Source of the DNA: Cryptomeria japonica
Lineage: Eukaryota > Streptophyta > Pinopsida > Cupressales > Cupressaceae
Assembly (NCBI RefSeq): GCF_030272615.1
Contig: NC_081413.1
Span: 450,038,538 to 450,102,537 of the forward strand
DNA length: 64,000 nt
Reading direction: 5' to 3'
The notes beneath the pieces are model-generated. The model made no database searches. It had not been told where the DNA came from and saw nothing but the letters and a program-made list of their open reading frames with translations. The translations under genes were made by a program, and so were the position numbers. Position 1 is the stretch's first letter, and each line of letters begins with the position of its first letter. Of this stretch, positions 47,713 through 60,765 are shown piece by piece.

Positions 47713-49355
47713 TGTAGTGTTTTAAATTGTACACCCTTTTTAGGGTGGTACAATTTCACACTTAGGTTAGCACCCACCTTAGTGTGTTTTGCATCTTGCA
47801 TTTATCATTCCTCTTTAAGCATTTAATTAATTAATTTAATTAATTCTAAGGTCTCATCTCATCACTTTACACATTACAAAGTTAGGCCCTTTACACTAAG
47901 TGCCCCTTTTCATTTTATTCCTCCAATGAATTGTTTAATCATAAACCCTAATTATGTCTTACTTTGACCGTTTAGGCCCAATTTTGCATATCAAAACATC
48001 TCAAACTCAACTGTAACTTTGAGATGAGCTCTAATATCATCATATCTAATGGTCCTAAAAATTTGGTGAAAATTTGGTTGGACCGTGGCAGGAATGCACA
48101 TGCTCTGTGAATTTTTTCCTAATATTTTGGGAGCACAATCCTATGGTATAATAATGCTTAACCCCAAAATATCAAAGGGAAATTCAAATCCTAGGTTGGC
48201 CTAAACATGTAATCAAGATCTAGGGTTTCATACTTAAGAGCTCTCTTTCTTCATTTGAAGGGGTCTTCTTCTAAGAATCTAAGAGCAGGTTTTTGGAGTA
48301 TTAGAGCCTTCTTTGTAGCGAAAGAGTAGATCTTTGAAGTCTTCAACAATATTCAACATTCATCCATCAAACATTCATCAAGCATCATTTTATCAATTGG
48401 GGACTTTTTGAAGATGTAGAAGAATAATAGGAGATCACCAACTGATGATTGGCTTGTACCTCTCCCTTGGGGTTTGGTATGGTTTCATGTTGTTTTGAGA
48501 TCTTTGCATAAGCTTCATTTTGATTGATATTCATGCTTTATATCACTTTGCATTATGGATTTAGAGAATTTACTTTGTCAATTATAAGAAATTAGGGTTT
48601 ACTATTTAGGGTTGCTCTAGGTTGTTTACTTTCATTCTTAGGATCTTGCATATACACAAGGTTCTTTCACACACATTTTCAGTACATTATTGGCTATTTG
48701 TGGAGGTAGAAATAACCAACATAGGGGTTTGACTATAGCAAAACCCTATATAGCCATCCCAAACCTTCCTTTTTATTTCCAGGTACAGAAACAGGAATCT
48801 GGAAGCAGGTATAGGTCTGGAACAAGAATCTACACAACCCAAAAACCTCAAAAGTGTAGAAACCTATCAAGGACAGGGTGTGGTGCCCTGGTCTTGGCCA
48901 GGACAGGGGCGTGGGGCCCTAGCCCTACCCTTTTTTAGTAGGACTTGGAAGAAAAACAACTTACAAATCTCAGAATCCCTCATGTTAGTTGTAGCTTTAG
49001 AATTGCATAATCAGGATAGTGGCGTGGCACCCTAGTCCCAGACATTCCTGTTCAGATTTTAGACACAGGTGCACCTCTAATTTTTCCTTCTGATCTATAC
49101 TTTTCAGTAGTGTATCAGTTATTCATTGATCTGCATTCTTAGATTAGGATTAGCTTGCGTACTTGGTTTATAGGTTAGATTGCATTTTGCATCATTCCTC
49201 TCTCTCATTTACAACAAAGGAATAGAAAACCTAAGAGGTAATCCATGGCTCTCTCTTTCTCATAATATTTAGCTGGTGTGCATTACCTCCCTAGGCTCAT
49301 TCATATTCCATGAGTGTGTATGAGAGTGGCATTGTCTCACTTTTTCCCCTACACA
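47713..49355 (+). repeat. Element E: 3' LTR
   Basis: 1643 bp, TGTAGTGTTTTAAATTG to CCCCTACACA, followed by the target duplicate CAAAT (49356-49360). Partner of 14201-15828. It lacks about 16 bases near 49333 that the 5' LTR has (AGGGTTTCCATACTTA). Confidence 0.92.
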
Positions 49356-49360
49356 CAAAT

Positions 49361-50541
49361 GATGAATTAAGGATGCAAATCCAAGCTTTAAAAGATTGGG
49401 TGGAAATGATTAAATTAGAAAAAGAAAGGGAAGCCCTTACACAACAATTACTCACCTTGAGTCGAGGGGCAACCTTCAGAACAAGTATACAAATTTTCTC
49501 TAGTATAACTATCCCTTTGATTCAAAACACTACTTGTATGGGAACAACCTACCTAGACCATCAAATCCACCATTTTATACCTCATCAACTATGTCCACTG
49601 TAGCTAGAACCACTACCCAAAGATTGACCATTGTATTTAACAACTTCACCTTTTCTAACCAAAGTTCCACATCTTCTAAAGCCTTTGGAATGCCTCTAAA
49701 TACTACCTCTGATATGCCATCTAATGCTCAATATTATCATGCTCCCTTTTATTCTAAAACCATTTCCATGACTCAAGCAACACAAAGTGTGGTATGACTA
49801 CTTTTTGTTATCATAATATGTGATATAACCCCTTTGTTGGTCAGCAGAACTTTCAAAATCAAAATTGGTAGAAAATCATTGTCTCACATCCCTAGATGCA
49901 TTACCAAATACCCCAAATACAAGCATGACAACAACTTCAACAACAAGGTCAACAATAGAACCTACAAAATCAAGTTTTGCATCAAGGTCATCAAAGAGAA
50001 AATCCATTTTCTAGGGCTCTTGTGGATGTGGTCGTACATAGACAATTGAATTTTCATAGGATTCTACAATTCCCTAACCCCATTAGTAATGAAGAAAGAT
50101 TACAAGTTCCTAAATTCTCAAGGAATAATGCTTTGTCAGGGGAGGATCATTTGAGGACCTTTGAAACTTTCATTGATAAGTATGAATTGTAGAATGAGGA
50201 TGTAATAATGAAACTTTTCATGCAATCTCTTATGGATGATGCTAGGGATTGGCATTTAAGTTTACCTAACAACTCCATTTATTCTTGGAGGGAATTCAAG
50301 TTTATGTTCAAGGAACAATATGGGGATAATTCTAGCCCTAGATTTTTCATATATATGTTTAAAAACATCCAAAAGGGGACGCAATGAATCAATGGCATGC
50401 TTTAGTGCAAGGTTTCACAAGATTTTCAACAAGATCCCACCTCACCTAAATCCTTTTGATCCTATATGTCAAAATTTATATATTAGTGCATATGACCCCA
50501 AGACCAAGTATGAGTTAAGAAATGGCATCTTGTTGATTTAA
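49361..50541 (+). pseudogene. Element G: gag fragment 3 (gypsy capsid domain)
   Basis: Continues the frame cut at 14200: DELRMQIQALKDWVEMIKLE, a probable coiled coil. Further down, after frame changes and stops, comes the gypsy gag capsid: VPKFSRNNALSGEDHLRTFE, FMQSLMDDARDWHLSLP, SWREFKFMFKEQYGD. The VPKF-G--HL--FE and A--WF--LP blocks are typical of the retrotransposon gag family. Many stops. No clear zinc knuckle. Confidence 0.75.
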
Positions 50542-51662
50542 TAGAAGTTTTCAAAGCATCCATAAACATTGAAAACAATAGGAAATATTCTAGTATTGTA
50601 GGGAAGAGGGAAGGGGTTAAGATTTTTAGAAACCCTAATAATTATCAAGGGAGACAACAAAAGGATGATGACAAAATTGACAAGGTGATGAGACGGTTGA
50701 GGGATCTAGATCATAAAATTGAAAAAAATGAGAAGGGGAATACCCATGAGAAGACAAATCATTAAAACTACCAAAGGCACATAGTATGCCTTACAAAACT
50801 AATTGGAAAGATGACAAACCTCTACCAAATAACTCATGAGAATCAAAAAATACGGAGACTCCTAACCCTTTGAAGAATTAAAATGTTCATTATGTAGAGG
50901 ATACCCCTTGGTGTATTGCCTATCAATTGCCTCATTCCTTAGAAATGTATGTGATAGCTCAATTATTGTGAGAAATTGATGCAATGGAGGAAGATCCAAA
51001 TGGTGAGTATGATGAAGATGATCATACTATAAGAAATTTATCATCTAGATGCAAAGCTAGAGGTGGCATTGCAACTCATGAGCAGGAAGATAGAAATCAA
51101 GCCGATATCAATACACAAAGACATAAAAAAGATGTGTATAAGTAACAAGTTTTTAATGATGTTGATTTAGTTGAGATGGGGCAGCAACTTTCCTCTCTTT
51201 TTCATGAGGATGCCAAAGTGAAACTTAGAAGACCTACTAGTGATGAAATTAGGTCTCAATTAAGTAGGCAAGGAGTAACTATAACCAGCGAAATAGAGTG
51301 ATAGGTGGTGAACAAGGAAAGCCAAGAAGTTTATTCATCAAAAAAACACCCCAAACAAAGCAGACCCAAGGTGCTAGGAGAATCGACCCCCAAAATAAAA
51401 AAAGGGTTCAGTTCAATGTTTTAAATAACTCTAAAGGTGAGGATAAATTTGACAAGGGGACTCTTATATTAGATATGGTCAACCTAGTGATTCCTAAGGA
51501 GAAAGAAAATCTTAGAAAGTCAAAGGTATGTAAAGCTTCCCCATCATCTAATATAATTATACATTGGGATTTGACATGGCTTCAACATTAAATTAGGTGA
51601 AGATTTTAGTACCTTTTCTTGAGTTGATGAAAGTACAAGACCATAGGAATGTTCCCTTATAA
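50542..51662 (+). pseudogene. Element G: gag-protease linker, decayed
   Basis: Patchy remnants in several frames (RRLRDLDHKIEKNEKGN near 50690, a Lys-rich piece near 51300-51420). Charged, low conservation, with many stops. No domain identified. Confidence 0.45.
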
Positions 51663-51929
51663 ATGATAGCAAATACTCTAATATTATTGAATATGACTGA
51701 TACTAATAATGGAGGGAGTATACCAATACATAAAGTGAATCAAATTCATGAACTCCAAGATGTAAATATGAAAATCTATGAGGTATACTTCAGAACAACA
51801 ATTGATAGATCCCCTTCCCAAGTGGATCCTTTTTATATCACATTACTTATCAATAACAAGTCAGTGAAGAATTGTATGTTGGAATCAGGGACAACAATTA
51901 ATGTTATGGCATTGGGTAAAATGAAGTAG
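51663..51929 (+). pseudogene. Element G: retropepsin-like protease fragment
   Basis: SQVDPFYITLLINNKSVKNC followed by MLESGTTINVMALGKM. The catalytic D-S/T-G of gypsy retropepsin (LLDSGAS-NVM) reads ESG, so it is inactive. It stops at 51929 and no RT follows. Confidence 0.65.
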
Positions 51930-52260
51930 TTGTGATGTGGTGAAAAGTGAATGATGGAGAAATGAAGAGGAAATATTTTCTTCCCTTCGAGGAGAGATGA
52001 AAGTTTCAGTTTGGATTTCCCTTCAAACACTTTATCCACATTACATTAAAAGAGGGGGGACATTCACAAGATCCAATCTTAGGGAAGCAATTAAATACTA
52101 AATGAATTGATAATGGTGTTAAAATGACAAGCTAACCCCTCTTTTAGAATGAAAAATGGTTGAATTATGTGTTTTGAGACTATGTAAAAGTAGCAAAGAA
52201 TTGATTGTAACTTGAAATAGAAGCGTGGGATGAAGCTGTGTACCTAGATCTGGCTATAAT
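51930..52260. other. No recognisable gene; flank of J
   Basis: AT-rich. Contains AAAAGAGGGGGGAC near 52047, which looks like a polypurine tract, possibly the 3' end of G or another element. The last five bases, ATAAT (52256-52260), would be the J target duplicate, but the other copy lies outside the window. Confidence 0.4.
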
Positions 52261-53746
52261 TATAGACGTCTAAAAATGGTCAATGCTTGTGGAGTCATAC
52301 TTTAACATTGACGCATTGCCTTATTTTAGGGTTTTTGCGTCGCATTAACATTTCTCCTATGATTTGCACTTGGTCTTTATCATTTCCGAGCACTGAGTCC
52401 TTCTTCTGCATTCTTCAGTTGTCTTGCTTTCGAATTTGGTCTTGTCGATAACAATCTTCAATCATGATTTTGGTTGATCTTATCCTGTCGCATCAATGTG
52501 CGTGCTCATTTGGCATATTTTGACATCATCAATCCTAATCGATGATGGAATTAGAGTTTTGTCCTCTTATTAATATTGTCATCTTGCGATCGATTTGTCA
52601 TCGATCATTGTCATTTTCAATTTTATCATCATGCCATCGATTTGTCATCGATCGTTGTCCTTTTCAATCTTGTCATCTTGCAATCAATTTGTCATCAATC
52701 GTGGTCATTTTCAATCTTGTCGTTTTGCAATCTATTTTGTCATCGATCGTTGTTGTTTTTGTCATTTTGTGATCGATTTGACATCGATCGTCGTCCTTCT
52801 CAATCATGTCAATTTGGATCGATTAGTCATTGTTCCTCGTCAATTGGCGCATTTATCAATCAAATCGTTTGTCAGCATTGGTCCTTTGTTGATCAGAATC
52901 ATGATCGAATCAACATCAATTATCTTTTGTCAAGACCTAATTGTCATCCTTGCATTTCTAATTCATCTTCTAGGGTTTTATGATTTATTCATTTAACCTT
53001 ATTTGTCATTTTCCCTCTAGGTTAAATTATTTATTTATTTATCCTAAGTCTTCTTGTCACAATTAAATATTTATTTAATTAGCTAACTAATTCCTCCCTC
53101 TTTTTGTGAATTAATTAATGAATGAAAAATTATTAATTAATTTACCTAATTTTCTAATTTCCTAATTTCTAATTCATCTAATTTTCTATTTTCTCCTATT
53201 TTTCTAATATTTCTCCTAATTTCATGGGAATGACATAGCAAATTTGTCATAATTTGTCATAATTGTCAATCAATCAATTTTGACATAGCAATTTGTCATA
53301 ATTATCAATCAATCAATTTCGCATAGAAAGTGTCAATTTGTCATAATTTGTCATTCTTGATTTGAAATTTCCTTTCAAATTTCTTCATGCTAATCTTGTC
53401 ATTTCTCAGATTTATCTATAAATTGGATGAATTTCTTCAATCAAAAAGGTCGAATCAATCACGCTTCTAGTACCCTTATGCTGTCGTCTCATCTTGCTTC
53501 CATATTATAATTATGCACTTGAAGGTGAGATCCACAAAATAAAGCAATTTGAAGGAGAAAGAAGGACAATGGAGATTTCTGGAGGAGATATTCACATTTG
53601 CGATGGTTTGCATTTGAATTGAATGTCTTGTTTTTTCATATCTCTATTGAATATTTGTAGGTTTTCTTATCATTTCAATTTAGTTTTCATGATTGAGATA
53701 GGCTAATGTTTATATTTCTTTGATGATTTCCAACTTCCTATCTACA
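52261..53746 (+). repeat. Element J: 5' LTR
   Basis: 1486 bp, TATAGACGTC (TG changed to TA) to TATCTACA. Contains the 47-bp repeat array (52565-52800). Differences from the 3' LTR are mostly CG versus TG or CA. Confidence 0.92.
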
Positions 53747-55597
53747 TTAATTGGTGAGAAAAAAAAAAAAGAGAGAAAAAAAAATAAAAAAATTTCATTC
53801 TCTTTCTTGCATTCTACTTTTTTTTTGGTACTGATTCTCTGTGCAGCACCTTGGCATTACATGTGGTGAAGACAAAAAAAAATAATGAAACTACTAACAA
53901 ATTTTATGCAGGTTCGCTAGTCAAAGACCAAGCAAATCAAACTCCTAACTTAGTGATTTTGCAGGTTGCCTTGTATTCCAACCGAACTTTGTGTTTGTGA
54001 TTCATAATTAGGCACCTAGTATGATTAATAAGTAGGATGGAATGAACATGTGTTTTCTTTTATTGTTGAGTTTGACATTGGAGTAGGAGAGTATGCTCTC
54101 ATCCTTCTTAGGGTGATCAGAAATCCAGATCTTCGATACCATTCTCATGTCTTGGATTGTTTGTTACCTTTAGAGGGCCTGCCTTCCTGACCATTTGCTT
54201 TCTTTTGCAAGCAAGTGACAATCATGAGAAGGGAATGACCCAAAGTGAGCACAGCTAGAGTACCTTGGCATTCTAACTCACTATAAATAAATACCTGATG
54301 AGCGAAAGCTTTGAAGGAAGGGTTACGTGGGAATTGTAGTTACTTGGGAAGTGATGACCCTTGGACTCTTTCTCATATCAGCATCTAAGTAGGGCGTCAC
54401 GGTCTAAATCATGCTTGTGCGACTACATTTGTTTGGTATCTTGGTGGGCCTATGTCTCAATCATGCTTGCATGACACCAAGGAGTAACGCTTAATAGAAA
54501 TCCTTATTAAACACCTTGTATTTAGAGGCCAAAATCCTTCTAGTTGCTTGAGAAGGAGGAGTTTGGATACTTGGAAGAGATACTAAGTTTGCCATGGGGA
54601 GATTTCCATGGGGACTGATGCTTGGCTACCTTGAGAAGTGAGTGTTGTGGAGGGGAGCCTGTGGGGTCAAGAATCTATGTATTCTCCTTGAATCTCATAA
54701 CGAGTCTACCTCTCAAGTACCTACTGTCCTTACCTACCATAAGAAATGTGTGAATGAGCATGATTGTCTTGAGTCTAAGTTAAAATATCTTGTCTTCTTT
54801 GCTTGTCAAAAGTTGAGTTGTGTCTCATTTCAAAAACAAGACAAATTGATTCAAAACAAGGTTAAACACAAGAGTATTTCATTCAACAAAGTTCAAAACA
54901 CCTTCAAACATGGTTGTCAAACATTTTTCAAAATCTGGTCTCAACATTCATGTCACTTAGATTTAGGTTCATCCTAGGTTTGCATTTTGCAAATTCATTG
55001 TCAACTACCAAAGTTAAGTTTCACTTAGGTCATACTCCTTTGCATATCAATAAGGGTCATCCATTTGCATGTGTCCTCTTGCGCTAGAGTAATACCATTT
55101 CATAATTTAACCTTAGGTTTTGCCTTAGGTTGGCATTGTCATACATTTGCATTTGCATCCGTGTCCTCATAACATTAGGTCACATTTGCATACCCTAGGT
55201 CTCTTCATCAAGCTTAGGTCATTATCATATCATATTAGGGTCATTTGCATAGTAATTGTCCCTTTGCATATAGTGTCAAAACTAGGTTTTGTCATACTTG
55301 AGTAATCCAAATCTTTGATAAACCCTAAGTCATTGTTAAGAAGTCTAGACCTTATCAAATTTTTGTCTTTTTGTCATCAATTTCATTTGGTCAAACCTAG
55401 CTTAGTATCCAAGCATATAGGGGAGACATTGTCATTTTGTCCTTTGAGGTCTAGACATCATTTCAATTTCCTAAGGGTCTCATTTTTAGAATTGCATTCA
55501 TGAGTTTGTCAAAATCTTGAAAAACAACAAAAAAATTGGTTGCATATCATACATCATCCTTTTAAAATCAAAAATCCCAAAAACATTGCATAGTGAC
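53747..55597 (+). other. Element J: leader region
   Basis: Begins with a degenerate primer site (TGGTGAGAAA, 53752) followed by an A-rich run, then ~1.8 kb without a convincing ORF. From about 55000 it is rich in repeated TTAGGTC/TTTGCAT motifs (GTCATTTGCAT type), the reverse of similar motifs in I at 39180-39800. Confidence 0.6.
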
Positions 55598-58218
55598 ATG
55601 TCTATTGAAACAAGGTTCCAAGAACCAATGATGGAACAAAGTTTGACATATCAACTGACAATGCAATCAATTTTAATCCAAGGCAATCACAATTATATCC
55701 AACCCAACAACAAGGCAATATCGATCAAACTTTTTATGATGAAACATTTTTCCAAATACAGAAACTAGAGGAGAAACTAGCTCAAGAAAATGAGATTTTG
55801 GAACAAAGAGTGAAAAACATTGAGAAGAATAGATTAGAAATGTCCAAAATGTTTCAAAAATTTCTAGGTCAAAATCCAAAGATTGAGCCAATTGATGTAA
55901 GATCTCTTCTTGAATGATCAGACATACCAGCTCTCCTCTCCCAAATAGAGATGATGAAACAATTTCAAGAAAAGAGACAATATCAATTTCAACATTATGT
56001 GCCTCCACAACAAGAACAAGAAGGTGTTTACTATCAATCAAATTTTCAACCAATACAACCAATGGTTCAACCAATTGTTCAACATATACAACCAACACAA
56101 CCAATGGGCCAATTTCAATAATATGTCCAACCAACTATACAATGTCCACAAATAGTTCAACCAAGGGTGGAATATCAATGTCAACAATTACAACCAAACA
56201 TTCAAAAACAAAGGTTGCAGCACACACCAACCCAAGTTTCAAACATATCAGAACAATTGAACCAAGTCCAATATCAAAACATGACATCAGATCAGAACCA
56301 ACTCCTTTCCAAACAAGTTCAAATTCCAGATACAACTATGTCAAAACCTCGAAAGAAAGGTGGCTTTATTGCAAGGCTCTTAAGGAACCTACCAAGTGAG
56401 TTCTTTGAGGAAGATCAAGATAATACACTTATGTCTAGCAATGCCTCATCCCGCCACAAACAAATGGACTCTCCAGTGGCATCTATCCCTACACCTTTCA
56501 AAGTTTCACAAAAACCTTCCATATTGTCCTCATCAAACAATACACCTAAGGATGAAATTATCCAAGAGCTATCCATAATTGATTGCCAAGATAATCCAAT
56601 TCATGATGCACATCCTTGTCATGTTTCAGAAATACAAGACCCAATGCCACCATGCACTTTATTGCCATTACCTATTTTAGAGGACCCCATTCAAATTCCA
56701 TCCCCTTCGTGCCAAAGCATTAATCCCTTGTCAAAATCCTCCATGCATATCCAAAGTCCAACCCCATGTCAAGAGGATAATTTATAGCATGAAGAAATGT
56801 GTCTTAAAAAAGATCAAGATCAAGATCCTGAAACCTTATCATCCCATCCAATTGTTGACCAGGATCCCATTTCCCCAGACACTCGCAATGATTCACTTAT
56901 TCCTATCAATTCTATCCAAGAACACAATGTCCTTTCAAATCCCATTGGCATTCCACTTCCTAAGAAAACTCAAGATATCCCTTCCATCCTTTCTAATGAT
57001 CCCATTAAAAGTCAAGAGCAAAGCACCTTTAAAGAGGATTCCAATGATTTTCCTCCTTGTCAAGATCAAATTATTCCTTTAAATCCTCCACAAGATCCTT
57101 TTGTTCCTCCATCTCCTTGTCTTAATGCTCCATACACACTCCAAGATCGCATTTCTTGTGATGATCCCATTATTTCTCCGATTCCATCTCTTGAAGAACC
57201 TATCATTGAACCATGTCCACTACATGATCCTAATCCCCCTCATGATTCTAACATGTCAGTGCAAGATGTTCATGAACCCTTGACATGCATAATGGATTCT
57301 TCCACTTTGGTACAATCCGATCCACTTCAAGATCTCATTATTTCTCTCATATCATATCCACCTCATAATGGACTTGCATCTTCTTCCCAAAGAAAAGAGT
57401 ATCCTACAAGTCAAGATATTCATAAAGGAAAAGGAGTAGACCTTCATGAGAAAGAACCCCTTCATGTGAAAGAAAATGTTAAGGGTCATGTATACACAAC
57501 TCACTCTCAAGACATTGGTATCCCTCCATCAAAATCAAAACATTCACCTTCCCCATCATACTTTCCATCCATCTTAGGTCCTTATATCCCTTCATCCTTT
57601 ATGCAAGGTCAGAAAAGGCACACATCCTTGAGTAAACTTCATCAATCCAAAAGAAGTCCATTTCATTCATATCCATCCATGCATTCCTTTCCCCCTCCAA
57701 GCAATTTTGATGCGAAGTATAAAACTCATAAGTCTAGCAATCCACATGTATTCAAGGATCAACATGTTCAATATAATCGACATGCCAAAACAAAGAACAA
57801 ATTGGTCTATAAAGAAAAAGAAATATCCAAAAGGCCACAAAGGCCCACTGAGAAAAATAAAGCAAATTCAAAATATATATGGGTTCCTAAATCCCTTGTG
57901 CAAGCAATGCACTCCAAGGAACCACAAAAGCATGAAAAATCAAAAACCATGTGAATCCCTAAGCAGCTCCATGAAGCACAAAAGCCTAAAGAAACATCAA
58001 AATTGGCATCTAAAATTGCTATTCCTCCATCCAAACCTCTCAAATATATTCCTCCATCACCTTTATCATCCATTTTGGGCTCTTATGTCCCAAAATCCCA
58101 AGCTATTCCTCCATCCAAATCTCACAATTTGAGATACATCTTTCCTCCATCAGTCCATCACCCCTCAAGGTGTGTGCCAATGTCAATCTTGCCAACATTT
58201 CTATCCACTCAAGCATAG
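55598..58218 (+). pseudogene. Element J: ~880-codon P/S/Q-rich ORF of unknown function
   Basis: Counterpart of the I ORF. Starts MSIETRFQEPMMEQSLTY at 55598. One base is missing near 55671 relative to I, which shifts the frame. From 55675 to 58218 it is one frame with stops at about 55915, 56119, 56785 and 57952. Features: Gln-rich start, IQKLEEKLAQENEILEQRV coiled coil, PMVQPIVQHIQPTQPM repeats, KKGGFIARLLRNLPSEFFEE, a long Pro/Ser/Asp region, and a KYIWVPKSL unit near the C-terminus. No enzyme or zinc-knuckle motif. High conservation with I in sequence and order suggests it was once a selected protein. Confidence 0.75.
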
Positions 58219-60017
58219 TTCTTCCAATACCCTATCCAATATCCAATTTATATTTTCCATCCTTCGATCCCTTTGGGCCAATCCTTTGTATAAATCCTTG
58301 CCTTAGTTTCATCTTATTTTCCATGTCCTTATCCTACCAACGTCTTTGAGCATACTTTTAAAGGTCATGGTCCATTTTTTTTTCAAGGCTACTATCCAAA
58401 AAAAAAAAAAAAAAGACACTTGAGTCCTTCTTCCATCCCCTATCATGTGTCCATCTTCTATTGAAAAAGTCAAAAAAAAAAAAAGTTGAAAAAAAAAAGA
58501 GACAAAAGAAAAAAATTAAAGCAAAAATAATTCGTCCACTGGTGAAAACCTACCAAATAGGTGCTTTGGGCAAGTACCATGATGAAAACTTGGCAAACAG
58601 GCGTCATGCATAATCCATGAACTTCTTGCACACTGTACTTGGGGACAGGTTTCATCCTATCATATCCATATCTTATCACTATCCATACACTCTTTTTCAT
58701 TCCTTGATCTTGATCTGACATAAGGATGCAAAATTTAAACATGGTTTCAAACACCTCTTGACATGTCCCTCATGCCATGTCACTACTTTACATTGTCATA
58801 TCCAATCTTTTGTCCCATCACGCAATAGCCCTTGAAAATTGCATCTGTATTGTCTCCACAATAAAAGGCCTTTGTCTTCCATCTATCCATCATCATTTCA
58901 GCAAGCCTATTTATTCACCTATCATATTCCTTGCCTTGCTAGACACTGGGGACAAAATCCCTAAAAATTGAAAAATGTTCTGAAAAAATCAAAAAAAAAA
59001 ATCAAATAAAGTCCTAAAAAAATCTCAAAAAAAATTGAAAAATGTCCTGAAAAAATCATAAAAATGGAAAAATGTCTTGAAAAAATTAAAAAAAATCATA
59101 TAAATGGCCTGAAAAAATCCCTAAAAAGTCAAATAAAGTCCTGAAAAAAAATGAACAAAAAATTTCAAAACATTAAAATCCAAAAACAAGCATTTTGCAA
59201 TAAATGCTCCCTTGGTGCATAGACAGATCATTGAGCATACCTCCAATGGCAATCAATCCAACACTGCACTTTACTGAAATCATGCATTAACGGATTAACT
59301 TTTTCAATCAAACTAGACATTCAAACTGATCACAATTGTCATATCAATCAATCAACATCCCTATCATTTGTCCTTGTCACTACTATCATGGGTCTTATAC
59401 AAGGTGTGGTATACTCGAAACCAGACTGTGTCCTGTCTTAGACAGGGTACCGCATGTCTTGAAACCAGACAACATGGTCGTCCTATCAACACTTTCAACT
59501 TTTGACAATGCAGATCAAGATGTTTGTTTGACTTGTTGGAATTAGCGAGTCTTATCATTTATTGATTTATCTTTGATCATGTTCCTATGTTGCTCGATGA
59601 TTTCACTGAGTGATTTAGAGTGACCAAGATGGTTCATGGTCCTTTTTTTGTCGTGTTTGTTGTTTGTGGAATGTTTGTCACAAACGGGGGCAACTATATC
59701 ATTGGGTGTCTGTGATAAGTACGTTCACTTTGTGAACGTCGCACATACCTCGACCTTTGATGTATGCACCCTACGATGCTTCACTCATTCCTTGTGTGCG
59801 ATGTGTTTGTCTTTTGCAAAAAAGGGTTGCGTTTTAGCTCTGGCCTTCAATGCCATGATGCTAAGCATCTGTTTTGCTACATTAAATAAAGGTTCTCACC
59901 TACAAAGTGCATTAGTGAAAGCAAGTTTTTCTTCTCCTCTAACTATCCTCAGTTTAATTTCTTCTTACTAACATTTCTTCCATCAGTTTGGGCAGTCAGT
60001 TCAATCTTGTTCTCCGA
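58219..60017 (+). other. Element J: 3' untranslated region with A-rich repeats
   Basis: Non-coding. Poly(A) and A-rich runs at 58399-58510. Short repeats of the GTCCTGAAAAAATC type at 58975-59165. Collinear with I 34350-36316 in reverse. Confidence 0.7.
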
Positions 60018-60765
60018 TCTCCAAACACATAAGTTGCATCCTGCATTCATTGATTAGTACATTTGCAAGCCCATATCAAGCATTTTATCCATTTCATATT
60101 ATAAATGCATCGAAAACACATAAAAATGTATCCATACATGTTCCACAATAAACAATGCATATGCCATCCATACATGGAAAGTAAACATTAACCATAAGTC
60201 ATAACACATTGCATCCCATCATATTGATGCATATCATATCATATGTCAAAATAATATCAGAGTACAAAATTGGACTGTCTGTCCTAAGTATGGCCCGTAG
60301 GCTGACTACATAATGTCACACTACATATGTCTCTATCATAAGGAGTATGTGCCTCTATCACTGGGTGCTCCCTCTGTCCTCCTCATCCCTACCATGTCTC
60401 AAGGATGATGTCCCTCCTGCCCCTAGTCCTGGCTATGGTGGTCTCATAGGTCCACTCACCCCCATGCTTCTCACTGACCTCTGAGAACGTGGCCTGCTCT
60501 CTATCCTCGATCATGCCCGATATGATACTACTCTCTGCTCTAGTGGAACTGCACTCTCATATAGTGTCCTCCAATGGCGTATCTCCTCTCTGGTCTCTAC
60601 CAACATCTATGCCATCTCACGTGCACTGGCATCCCTAATCGACCCAATATACTCGGTGACTCTCTGTTCTTCTCGCTGTGCCTGGGCTATTGCTGTATCT
60701 TAAGATGCTGTAAGTCTGGCTATCTCCGCTCTAAACTGATCCTACTCTATCCTCAAGATAGCATT
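60018..60765 (-). other. J-specific segment, flank of antisense PMD ORF
   Basis: AT-rich to about 60290, then more CT-rich. Possible further C-terminal PMD-ORF sequence on the minus strand, but no clean frame. The boundary with J sequence shared with I is near 60018, after GTTCTCCGATC. Confidence 0.45.

Larger units (their letters stand above)
14201..49355 (+). mobile_element. Element E: Ty3/gypsy (Tat-like) element, 35.2 kb with nested insertions
   Basis: Defined by collinear LTRs (14201-15828 and 47713-49355), both TG...CA, and by matching 5-bp duplicates CAAAT at 14196-14200 and 49356-49360. The interrupted G reading frame joins across it. A polypurine tract precedes the 3' LTR and a TGG-starting primer site follows the 5' LTR. 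Own content: a degenerate gag/protease frame, a G-patch-like segment, the integrase C-terminus, and an antisense PMD ORF. The RT-RNase H and most of the integrase are deleted. It hosts D (with C) and H (with I). Confidence 0.9.

Noticed and set aside
48690-48938. 82-codon plus-strand ORF in the E 3' LTR
   Set aside because: Not open in the paired 5' LTR, so not a conserved coding region.
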